A stretch of DNA of 10,288 nt, taken from assembly GCA_964441145.1 (NCBI GenBank), contig CAYTUB010000105.1:1-10288 (forward strand). The letters run 5' to 3'. Shown one piece after another: positions 1-5,328 of this stretch. The notes under the pieces are model-generated. The model saw only the letters and a program-made list of their open reading frames with translations, did no database searches and was not told where the DNA came from. A program made the position numbers and the translations under genes. The number at the start of each line of letters is the position of its first letter. Within the stretch, counting starts at the first letter, position 1. The DNA is from SHLQ01 sp964441145 (GTDB lineage: Bacteria > Actinomycetota > Acidimicrobiia > Acidimicrobiales > SHLQ01).

Positions 1-2
1 AA

Positions 3-101
3 GGCACCCAAGAGGGATCGGTGAATTCGACCCTGACGATCGCGTTCGAAGACGGCGAACCGAAGTGGTTCGGTAGCTGCGACGCTCGTCCGGTGACCTA
101 G
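3..101 (+). CDS. C-terminal fragment of an unidentified protein
   Basis: An open frame enters from the left edge and stops at TAG 99-101, leaving 32 residues. They start GTQEGSVNSTLTIAFEDGEP and end WFGSCDARPVT. The alternating hydrophobic and polar pattern (STLTIAFED) suggests a closing beta strand, and the single Cys lies nine residues from the end. The composition resembles the other coding regions here, and a hairpin with a short T-rich tail follows about 90 bp downstream, so I take it as the genuine end of a plus-strand gene. The fragment is too short to assign a family, and no function is proposed. It converges on the lipoprotein gene that ends at 312. Confidence 0.55.
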   Translation, partial: GTQEGSVNSTLTIAFEDGEPKWFGSCDARPVT

Positions 102-192
102 CTACCGCCGTCAGTTGTCGTTGGCTCGTCGGGGATTGAGCAATCGGTCGATTGTGGCCCATGCCGTCACATGCAGGAAGTCATGACCCTGC

Positions 193-216
193 TCTGAAGG
201 CGTCTTCAGATGTTTC
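193..216 (+). terminator. Possible intrinsic terminator of the leftmost gene
   Basis: A perfect 7-bp inverted repeat, TCTGAAG (193-199) and CTTCAGA (204-210), encloses the tetraloop GCGT and is followed by TGTTTCT. The stem is short and only moderately GC-rich, and it lies about 90 bp after the stop at 101, so this is a weak call. Only the plus orientation has a T-rich tail. Confidence 0.35.
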
Positions 217-280
217 TATGACCGCCTCTTGGGACATCCCGGTCGAAACGATCCAGACTGAAACCGGGGCTTGTAAATTC

Positions 281-305
281 CCTTAGCCACGATGGTCTCC
301 TAAGG
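281..305 (-). terminator. Weak hairpin downstream of the lipoprotein gene
   Basis: CCTTAG (281-286) pairs with CTAAGG (300-305). Inside it, CCA (287-289) can pair with TGG (293-295) around a CGA loop, with four unpaired bases on one side. Read on the minus strand the structure begins 7 bp after the lipoprotein stop and is followed by GAATTTAC, a poor T tract. It could be a bulged terminator or a 3' end stabiliser. Confidence 0.25.
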
Positions 306-311
306 CTCGGG

Positions 312-761
312 CTACGCGAATTCCACGGCTTCGTCGGAAAGCTCAAATACGAATCCGGACTGTTGTTCTTCGGGCCAATAGTGTGCGACGACCCACAGGG
401 GTTCATCGGTCTTGTTGAGGCTCCGCTCCAACTGGGCGCCGTCGTCGCTGGTAAAGGTGATGGCGTGTTCTCCAGGTTCAATGCCGTTGATGTTGAACGC
501 AAAGAAGTTGTGATAGTCGCCGGTCTCCAGAAGTTGAGTCATAACTTCGACGCCGTCGATGGAGACGGAGACGATGGCAGATCGGTCTTCGCCGCTTTGG
601 TTCGACATAAGAAGCTGGACTTCGTCGGCGGCGGGGGTGTCCCAAGTTTCAGTTACCCGCGTGGCGTCGACGAATGTGTCCTCGGTTGTGTCCGAGGCGC
701 ATGCGCTGAGAACCAGCAGCACGAAGAGGAGCAACGGGGCGGCGGTTAGGTGAGTCTGCAT
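312..761 (-). CDS. Small secreted lipoprotein of unknown function
   Basis: This 149-residue protein begins with a classic lipoprotein signal: MQTH, a hydrophobic core (LLLFVLLVL), then the lipobox LSAC. The Cys at about residue 21 would be lipidated, leaving the protein on the outer face of the membrane. The mature part opens with an acidic linker (SDTTEDTFVD) and continues as a beta-rich domain with phrases such as VSVSIDGVEVM and GEHAITF, which suggest a small immunoglobulin-like or beta-sandwich fold. I recognise no family. The ATG at 761 is preferred over an in-frame TTG at 827 because it puts the signal peptide at the N terminus. No Shine-Dalgarno precedes it, but an ECF-like promoter is placed to start the transcript at or next to the ATG. 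It lacks the TGTAAGT operator found before the other four genes and has its own promoter after a terminator, so it is probably regulated separately. Confidence 0.8.
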   Translation of the reverse strand: MQTHLTAAPLLLFVLLVLSACASDTTEDTFVDATRVTETWDTPAADEVQLLMSNQSGEDRSAIVSVSIDGVEVMTQLLETGDYHNFFAFNINGIEPGEHAITFTSDDGAQLERSLNKTDEPLWVVAHYWPEEQQSGFVFELSDEAVEFA

Positions 762-769
762 GGTGTTTG

Positions 770-796
770 TACGTTCGGCTGACCGACCTGGTTCCC
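770..796 (-). promoter_or_regulatory. Candidate ECF-sigma-type promoter of the lipoprotein gene
   Basis: Read on the minus strand, GGGAAC (796-791) is separated by 17 bp from CGTA (773-770). This resembles the GAAC / CGT signature recognised by many ECF sigma factors, often cell-envelope stress types. CGTA ends 8 bp before the ATG, so transcription would begin at or beside the start codon, which fits the lack of a Shine-Dalgarno. The call rests on motif resemblance and placement alone, and such motifs occur by chance. Confidence 0.35.
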
Positions 797-837
797 GCAG
801 TCGTGGTGCGGCCCATGTGAGGGCCAAAACGGGTGAG

Positions 838-875
838 GAGGTCGGGTTGTCGCCACAACGCTACAACCCGACCTC
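838..875 (-). terminator. Intrinsic terminator of the RTX-propeller gene
   Basis: A perfect 13-bp inverted repeat (838-850 with 863-875, arms GAGGTCGGGTTGT and ACAACCCGACCTC) surrounds a 12-nt loop. On the minus strand it starts 9 bp after the TAA at 887-885 and is followed by a short GTTTT run within the next 15 bp. It separates the RTX-propeller gene from the lipoprotein gene on the same strand. Confidence 0.75.
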
Positions 876-884
876 ATCTGCGGC

Positions 885-3077
885 TTAGCAGGACCGGGTC
901 TGGTCCTCGCTTGTGGCATCCACACACACGTCAGCTGCGCGTCCGCCCCGCAGGTCATCTGCCCCTAGTCCGCCGATCAGGGTGTCGTTTCCGCGGTTTC
1001 CGCGGAGCTCGTCATCGCCCGCTCCACCGTCGAGAGTGTCGGCGCCACGAGCGCCACGGAGGAAGTCAGCTCCGGACCCACCGATGACAACGTCACGCCC
1101 GGCGCCGCCGTTGGCCCAGTCTGGTCCGTCGCCGGTGTCGATAACGTCCTGACCTCGACCGCCGAACACTGTGTCACCACCCGACCCGGAACAGATTGCA
1201 TCGGCACCGTTGCCACCATGGATGATGTCTGCTTGTCCGGAACCAAGGATCCAGTCGTTGCCGCTAGTGCCGATAATCGTCTGTTGAGAGTTGGCATCGG
1301 ATCGATCGATGATGTTGTAACCGGCCGTAGCCGCCTGTGTCTCGGTGAGGCCATTGCAGGTTTCCCATCGATGGATGGTGTTGCTGCCGTCGGCTGCTGC
1401 GTAGATTGCTTCGCCGTCGGACACCACGTCGTTGAGGAAGCCCCAGGGAGCGATCACGTTGGGCGGTTGCACGTCGAGCCCAGCACCGACCGTTGACGTC
1501 TCACCGCTCGCCAGGTCGATCTGAGTCACGGTACCCGAGAGCCCTTCGAACACAACAAGGGCCTGGCCCCGGTTGTGAAGCGTCAGACCCTCGGGGCCGG
1601 CCAAGTCACTTGTCACCACGACGGGCTCGGCGACGGCCTCACCGTCGTCGATGAGCTGAAGGATCTCGCCGGTTGCGAAACTGGTGACGTAGATGTCGTT
1701 ATCGTCTCCGGCGAGGCCGAGGTAAAGCCCGTCGCCGACGAGCGTCTCGCGGTCCTCGAAGTTGGGGCCGGACAATCGCACGACTTCGCCGAGGGCAAAG
1801 TCCGACACGATCAGGTCATCGCCAAAGCCAATGGCGTCGAACGGGGCTGCGAAGGGTATCGACTGGGTTACCGCGGCCGTCTCCGGGTCGATCACGGCGA
1901 CCTGTCCGAAGAACCCATCGAGCCCAACGAGTTGATCGCCGAACGTGCTCAGGCCCAAGAGGAATGGCAGCGGGCCGAGGCCGGCAACGGATCGGGTGAC
2001 CTGCTGGGTCTCGCCCGTGCGCTTATCGAACTGGAGTAGCTGTTGACCGTTCGCGGTGAAGAGGTCATCGCCGATGACCGCCAAGCCAAGCGGTAGGGAG
2101 AAGAGGCCAGGCACGACCTCACGAATTGAGCCGTCCTCGAGAACTTCGACGATCGTGCCGTCTGACGCGCTGGACACGAACAATCGGTCGTTTGCGTCGA
2201 AGGCGATGTTGTCGATCCAGCCAACTGGGAAGGTGGCCAGCACGGTTCGGTTGCCCGTCGGGTCGGGATTGGTGAGATCGATGCGCACGACCTCACCGGT
2301 GCCTTGGCTCGCGGCGTGGAGTTCGCCGGCGGCGTTGAACTTCACTGCGATCGGTGCGGCCCAGTCGACGGTCACGTTCTCTTCCTCACCGGTCTCGACG
2401 TCGACGCGGACGACTCGACCCTCGAAGGGCCGAGGGGAGAAGACCTCTCCGTCGAGAAAGTCCAACGCGTTTGAGGCGCAGCCAGGATGGGCCTCGATGA
2501 TCGTGTTGACGATGCCGCCGTTGACGGGGTCTATCTCGACGAGGTCGAGGAGCTCGCCATAACAGCCCGCGGCGAACAGCCGGGTGCCGTCGTCGCTAAT
2601 CGTGATTGGGTTGGCGTTCGCTAAGCCACCGGGTTCGACTATCGGAATGACGACGTTTTCGGGGGTCCGCTTGAAGACCGCGCCGAGGATGATGTCGGTC
2701 CAATAGAGCGAGCCGTCGGGTCCAAAGGTCAGATCGTCTGGGAACTGCACCCCATCGTCTGGGCCCAGTTGATCGAGGATTTCGCCCGACTGCGGGTCAA
2801 CCTTGGTGATCGAGGCGCCGAATGCGCTCGCAACCCACAAGTTGTTCTCGGGATCGAAGAACATGCCATTGGTGCTGCCAACGATCGGGCCGCTTTCCAC
2901 GAGGACCGGGTTGTCCACCTCGAGGTTCGGTGGAGCGTCTTGCGCCCCTACTGGATTGGCCAGTACGGCGATCATCGAGAGCACACCCATGATCGCCGTT
3001 AGATGCATCCGTCGGCGTTGTCGTTTGCGTTGCCCGTCTAGGTGATGCCACGTTTCCGTTGCGGTTTCTGCATGCAT
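885..3077 (-). CDS. Secreted beta-propeller protein with C-terminal RTX calcium-binding repeats
   Basis: This 730-residue protein is probably extracellular. Residues 1-45 form a long Sec-type leader: a basic stretch (RKRQRRR, about 17-23), a hydrophobic core (about 26-40) and a likely cleavage after VGA-45. Residues about 50-587 hold many short blades of the NHL/SMP-30/YVTN type, with recurrent phrases such as FDPENNLWVAS, GPDGSLYWTD, FDANDRLFVSS and IYVTSFATGEI, enough for about two propellers. Residues 603-719 are 13 nonapeptide RTX repeats of the GGxGxDxLx kind, which bind calcium in this family, and the chain ends in Cys. The ATG at 3077 is chosen because AAAGGA lies 8 bp upstream; ATG at 3008 would shorten the leader but lacks a clear site. 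Most RTX proteins leave by type I secretion without a leader, so RTX repeats behind a Sec leader point to a monoderm surface or released protein. No catalytic residues can be assigned; binding or adhesion is a guess. It is transcribed from an operator-bearing promoter at 3110-3142. Confidence 0.88.
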   Translation of the reverse strand: MHAETATETWHHLDGQRKRQRRRMHLTAIMGVLSMIAVLANPVGAQDAPPNLEVDNPVLVESGPIVGSTNGMFFDPENNLWVASAFGASITKVDPQSGEILDQLGPDDGVQFPDDLTFGPDGSLYWTDIILGAVFKRTPENVVIPIVEPGGLANANPITISDDGTRLFAAGCYGELLDLVEIDPVNGGIVNTIIEAHPGCASNALDFLDGEVFSPRPFEGRVVRVDVETGEEENVTVDWAAPIAVKFNAAGELHAASQGTGEVVRIDLTNPDPTGNRTVLATFPVGWIDNIAFDANDRLFVSSASDGTIVEVLEDGSIREVVPGLFSLPLGLAVIGDDLFTANGQQLLQFDKRTGETQQVTRSVAGLGPLPFLLGLSTFGDQLVGLDGFFGQVAVIDPETAAVTQSIPFAAPFDAIGFGDDLIVSDFALGEVVRLSGPNFEDRETLVGDGLYLGLAGDDNDIYVTSFATGEILQLIDDGEAVAEPVVVTSDLAGPEGLTLHNRGQALVVFEGLSGTVTQIDLASGETSTVGAGLDVQPPNVIAPWGFLNDVVSDGEAIYAAADGSNTIHRWETCNGLTETQAATAGYNIIDRSDANSQQTIIGTSGNDWILGSGQADIIHGGNGADAICSGSGGDTVFGGRGQDVIDTGDGPDWANGGAGRDVVIGGSGADFLRGARGADTLDGGAGDDELRGNRGNDTLIGGLGADDLRGGRAADVCVDATSEDQTRSC
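921..1271 (-). repeat. RTX nonapeptide repeat array (13 units)
   Basis: Thirteen consecutive nine-residue units occupy codons 603-719 of the propeller gene. Examples are GTSGNDWIL, GGNGADAIC, GGRGQDVID, GGAGDDELR and GGLGADDLR. Most keep the GxGxD calcium-binding core. The last unit (GGRAADVCV) has lost its third glycine, and two units contain Cys. This is protein-level repetition; I saw no long exact DNA repeat beneath it. Confidence 0.85.
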
Positions 3078-3109
3078 GTTGCACGTCCTTTTCTGGTTGA
3101 TTGCCCGCA

Positions 3110-3142
3110 ACCTTCGTGGCGTCGACTTTCGATGTACTTACA
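3110..3142 (-). promoter_or_regulatory. Tandem-heptamer operator and promoter of the RTX-propeller gene
   Basis: On the minus strand TGTAAGT (3142-3136), a 4-bp spacer ACAT and CGAAAGT (3131-3125) form an 11-bp-pitch direct repeat. Nine bp further is GAAGGT (3115-3110), a weak -10 of the form NANNNT. Transcription from it would start near 3103, giving a leader of about 26 nt that includes the Shine-Dalgarno AAAGGA (3091-3086). The layout matches SARP and PhoB-type class II promoters, where the repeat stands in for the -35 box. Confidence 0.6.
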
Positions 3143-3212
3143 GCCCTCGAAGTACCGGTTTTTCATGCGGGAGCGGCTGCAGCGGCCTGCTTCGGTCCAT
3201 CGCCTGATGGCG

Positions 3213-3245
3213 TGTAAGTGGCCTGTAAGTCGCCGCGGGAAGCCT
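3213..3245 (+). promoter_or_regulatory. Tandem-heptamer operator and promoter of the beta-helix gene
   Basis: Two identical heptamers, TGTAAGT at 3213-3219 and 3224-3230, are separated by GGCC. After 9 bp comes AAGCCT (3240-3245), a weak -10 of the same NANNNT form as in the divergent promoter. A start near 3252 would give a 30-nt leader carrying the AAGGGAG ribosome site at 3269-3275, 6 bp before the ATG. This is the most perfect copy of the operator in the window. Confidence 0.65.
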
Positions 3246-3281
3246 GCTCGGTGAGAACCACATCTCGAAAGGGAGAGAATC

Positions 3282-4442
3282 ATGAAGGAACACGAACACG
3301 AGACCGACCGGATCCCGGCGGGCAGAAAGAGTACGAGGCGCCGCTATGGCGTCTTCACGCTTGTCTTAGCGCTGATCGCTGCAGTGCTGGGATTCAGCAC
3401 TCCAACGATCGGAGCGCAGGACGCACGGGTTGTTGTTGAAGAAGGCGAATCGATCCAGGCGGCGATCGATGCTGCCGCGCCCGGAACCAGAATCATCGTT
3501 CGCGGTGATCACGTAGAGAATCTTGTGATCCAAAAGGACGGCATCTGGCTGTATGGCGAAGATGCGACGCTTCGCCCCGCCGAGACCGGTACGGGCTCCG
3601 CATGTGCCCCCGACCCGTCAGTACCGATCCATCTAATCTGCGTCACCCCCGACACCGATGGAGGACCGGCGGAGCCCGACGAGCACCTCGATGGCTTCAC
3701 CATCACGGGATTCACCCTCGAAGATGCTCCCGGTGACGCCATCGCCACGGTGTTCGTGAACGATGTGCGCATTTTGCGAAACACGGTGAACAACGCGACT
3801 TGCGATGGAATCTTCGTGATCTTCGCCGACGGGATCAACATCCGACGCAATGATGTGGATGGGTCGGGTTGTAGCGGCATTAACGTCAACGCTGGGGCCA
3901 ACGCACGGATCGTCCGCAACTGGACAAACGACAGCACGTTCAGCGGCATCACCGTCAACGACGTGACCGAGACCGTCATCCGACGCAACATTGCCATGGA
4001 GAACTGCCTCGGTATTTCAGTTGTCGACGGCAACGATGGCGGTTTTGGCACCGGCCGGCCGGAGTTTCCTGGTGATGACGCCCGAATCATCGCAAACACA
4101 GCGAACAACAACAACAAGACATGTCCCTTCGGTGAGGGCGTGGTCGGTGCAAGCGGCATTGCTATCGGCGGTGTTGACAACGTCGTGATCAAGGCGAACA
4201 CGACCGACAACAACACGACGACTGAGGAGACGATAACCGTCGGCGGCATCTTCGTGAACGACTTTCCGAACTTCGATGGCTCGTTGAGCCCGACGACCAA
4301 CGTGTCGGTCATCGCCAATCGCGCGGTGGGTAACTCCACGGCCGCGGGACCGGTTGATGTGCTGCTGGTGAGCGAAAGCATTCTCGACGTACGAGGGAAC
4401 CACTGCGACGTCAGCGCACCTGACTCCTCCGTGTGTGACTAG
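3282..4442 (+). CDS. Secreted right-handed parallel beta-helix protein (NosD/pectate-lyase-like fold)
   Basis: This 386-residue protein should be exported: an N-terminal basic stretch (RKSTRRR, 15-21), a hydrophobic core (about 22-38) and a likely cleavage after IGA-45. The mature protein opens with the sequence typical of beta-helix proteins, GESIQAAIDAAAPGTRIIV followed by ENLVIQKDGIWLYGEDATL. Repeated coils of the PbH1 type follow, such as DGFTITGFTLEDA, NDVRILRNTVNNA, DGINIRRNDVDGS, NARIVRNWTNDS and TETVIRRNIAMEN, rich in Asn at the turns. Several Cys (ATCDGI, GSGCSGI, ENCLGI, the end NHCDVSAPDSSVCD) could form disulfides outside the cell. Members of this fold bind or cleave polysaccharides, but I see no diagnostic catalytic set, so carbohydrate binding is only a possibility. 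The ATG is supported by AAGGGAG 6 bp upstream. It is divergent from the RTX-propeller gene and shares its operator type and leader pattern. Confidence 0.88.
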   Translation: MKEHEHETDRIPAGRKSTRRRYGVFTLVLALIAAVLGFSTPTIGAQDARVVVEEGESIQAAIDAAAPGTRIIVRGDHVENLVIQKDGIWLYGEDATLRPAETGTGSACAPDPSVPIHLICVTPDTDGGPAEPDEHLDGFTITGFTLEDAPGDAIATVFVNDVRILRNTVNNATCDGIFVIFADGINIRRNDVDGSGCSGINVNAGANARIVRNWTNDSTFSGITVNDVTETVIRRNIAMENCLGISVVDGNDGGFGTGRPEFPGDDARIIANTANNNNKTCPFGEGVVGASGIAIGGVDNVVIKANTTDNNTTTEETITVGGIFVNDFPNFDGSLSPTTNVSVIANRAVGNSTAAGPVDVLLVSESILDVRGNHCDVSAPDSSVCD

Positions 4443-4525
4443 ACCGCATGAGTTTGCGATAGCCGAGACTCCTCAGATGAGGTAGAGACCGTTGTCGCTG
4501 TGAACTCAGTACGTTGAGAACAATT

Positions 4526-4570
4526 AGGCCGGGTTGTCGCGTGACGCGACGACCCGGCCTTTGTCGTTCT
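4526..4570 (+). terminator. Strong intrinsic terminator after the beta-helix gene
   Basis: A 16-bp stem, 4526-4541 with 4545-4560, starts AGGCCGGGTTGTCGCG, has one G-U pair and closes on a TGA triloop. It is followed by TTGTCGTTCT. It lies about 85 bp after the stop at 4442 and ahead of the next promoter, so it isolates the beta-helix gene from the acetyltransferase gene. I saw nothing else in 4443-4525. Confidence 0.85.
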
Positions 4571-4587
4571 CAGTAGTTGGTCGTACC

Positions 4588-4620
4588 TGTAAGACGGCTG
4601 AAAGTCCCGAATCGTAGAAC
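4588..4620 (+). promoter_or_regulatory. Tandem-heptamer operator and leaderless-type promoter of the acetyltransferase gene
   Basis: TGTAAGA (4588-4594), spacer CGGC, then TGAAAGT (4599-4605) form the direct repeat. After 9 bp comes TAGAAC (4615-4620), the best -10 box of the set. It ends 6 bp before the ATG at 4627, which would put the first transcribed base on the A of the start codon. No Shine-Dalgarno is present, so a leaderless mRNA is expected. Confidence 0.62.
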
Positions 4621-4626
4621 TGGACC

Positions 4627-5226
4627 ATGAATACTCAGGTCCACTCAATCACAATCGAAGAACGAGATGCAGCGGCATGCGTCCTAGCAAATGCGTTTGC
4701 TGACGATCCAGTCTTTCGCTACATCCTTGGGTCTCGATGGAACAACGAGCAGCGGTTACGGCACCTCTTCAATGAGAGCATCGCCACTCAGCTTCGCAAG
4801 GAAACCCACCTTGTGTACCGAACCGACGATGGCAATGCCGTTGCCCTCTGGCACCACATCGACGACTGGCAAACACCACCGATCGAGCTTGTTCGTTCGC
4901 TCCCGGCCACCATTCGGGCCTTCGGGCTCTCCCTGCCGAGAGCGGTGCGGGTGCTGCTCTCCGCAGAGAAGGTGCACCCGCCTGAACCGCATGTGCATCT
5001 TGCGTTCATCGGTACTCGCGATACGCACAAGGGCAAAGGGCATGGTTCGGCTCTTTTGGTGTCGATGATCGAACGGTGCGATGAGCGTGGTGTCTCCGCG
5101 TACCTCGAAAGCACGAACCCAGCGAACGATGCTTGGTACGCGCGATTCGGCTTCGTATCCCGCGGACAGGTTCCGCTGCCCAACGGTGCTCCGGTTGTTA
5201 CCGCGATGTGGCGTGACCCGCGATGA
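4627..5226 (+). CDS. GNAT-family N-acetyltransferase
   Basis: This 199-residue cytosolic protein is of the usual GNAT length and transfers acetyl from acetyl-CoA to an amine. The acetyl-CoA pyrophosphate loop (motif A) is RDTHKGKGHGSALL at about residues 135-148, a match to Q/R-x-x-G-x-G/A. It is followed by the typical C-terminal elements YLESTNPANDAWYARFGF and a last strand near the C terminus (VVTAMW). The N-terminal part (VLANAFADDPVFRYIL, GNAVALWHH) resembles the puromycin N-acetyltransferase-like subgroup, in which AAFADxP and AVAxW phrases recur. The substrate cannot be read from the sequence; a small-molecule amine or antibiotic is possible but unproven. The ATG at 4627 has no ribosome site and fits a leaderless start. 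The next gene begins 102 bp downstream behind its own operator, so the two are probably separate units under the same control. Confidence 0.9.
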   Translation: MNTQVHSITIEERDAAACVLANAFADDPVFRYILGSRWNNEQRLRHLFNESIATQLRKETHLVYRTDDGNAVALWHHIDDWQTPPIELVRSLPATIRAFGLSLPRAVRVLLSAEKVHPPEPHVHLAFIGTRDTHKGKGHGSALLVSMIERCDERGVSAYLESTNPANDAWYARFGFVSRGQVPLPNGAPVVTAMWRDPR

Positions 5227-5260
5227 CTACCTTTCTGCAATTGCGGCGCAGTCCCCGGAC

Positions 5261-5293
5261 TGTAAGTGCCTTGAAAGTCACGGCGGACATCGT
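5261..5293 (+). promoter_or_regulatory. Tandem-heptamer operator and promoter of the giant regulator gene
   Basis: TGTAAGT (5261-5267), spacer GCCT, then TGAAAGT (5272-5278) form the repeat. After 9 bp comes CATCGT (5288-5293), a -10 of the NANNNT form. A start near 5300 leaves a leader of about 29 nt that contains the Shine-Dalgarno at 5316. Since the gene behind it encodes a winged-helix regulator of the class that binds such repeats, autoregulation is likely. Confidence 0.65.
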
Positions 5294-5315
5294 GTGGGCA
5301 TTCGACATCGAACAC

Positions 5316-5322
5316 AGGAGGG
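5316..5322 (+). promoter_or_regulatory. Shine-Dalgarno of the giant regulator
   Basis: AGGAGGG lies 6 bp before the GTG at 5329. It is the strongest ribosome site in the window and decides this start over the in-frame GTG at 5362, which begins the conserved winged-helix strand directly. Confidence 0.8.
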
Positions 5323-5328
5323 CGTAGC

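Noticed and set aside
272..289. Possible sixth operator: TGTAAAT-TCCC-TTAGCCA
   Set aside because: Only the first heptamer fits, and the second matches poorly. The only ATG just after it (292) opens a two-codon frame, and the site lies between converging genes.
762..827. Upstream TTG start (827) for the lipoprotein
   Set aside because: It would put 22 residues before a complete lipoprotein signal peptide and would overlap the proposed promoter.
3173..3188. GC-rich near-palindrome around GCTGCAGC in the divergent promoter region
   Set aside because: It is short, imperfect and single-copy, and nothing ties it to the genes; the tandem heptamers explain the region better.
3324..3350. Twin-arginine export signal in the beta-helix protein (TRRRYGV)
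   Set aside because: The residues after the arginines do not fit the RRxFLK pattern well, so a Sec-type leader with a basic n-region is simpler.
3509..4381. Long open frame on the minus strand opposite the beta-helix gene
   Set aside because: Its composition is that of an antisense shadow of a GC-rich gene, it has no recognisable domain or ribosome site, and the plus-strand protein has clear fold motifs.
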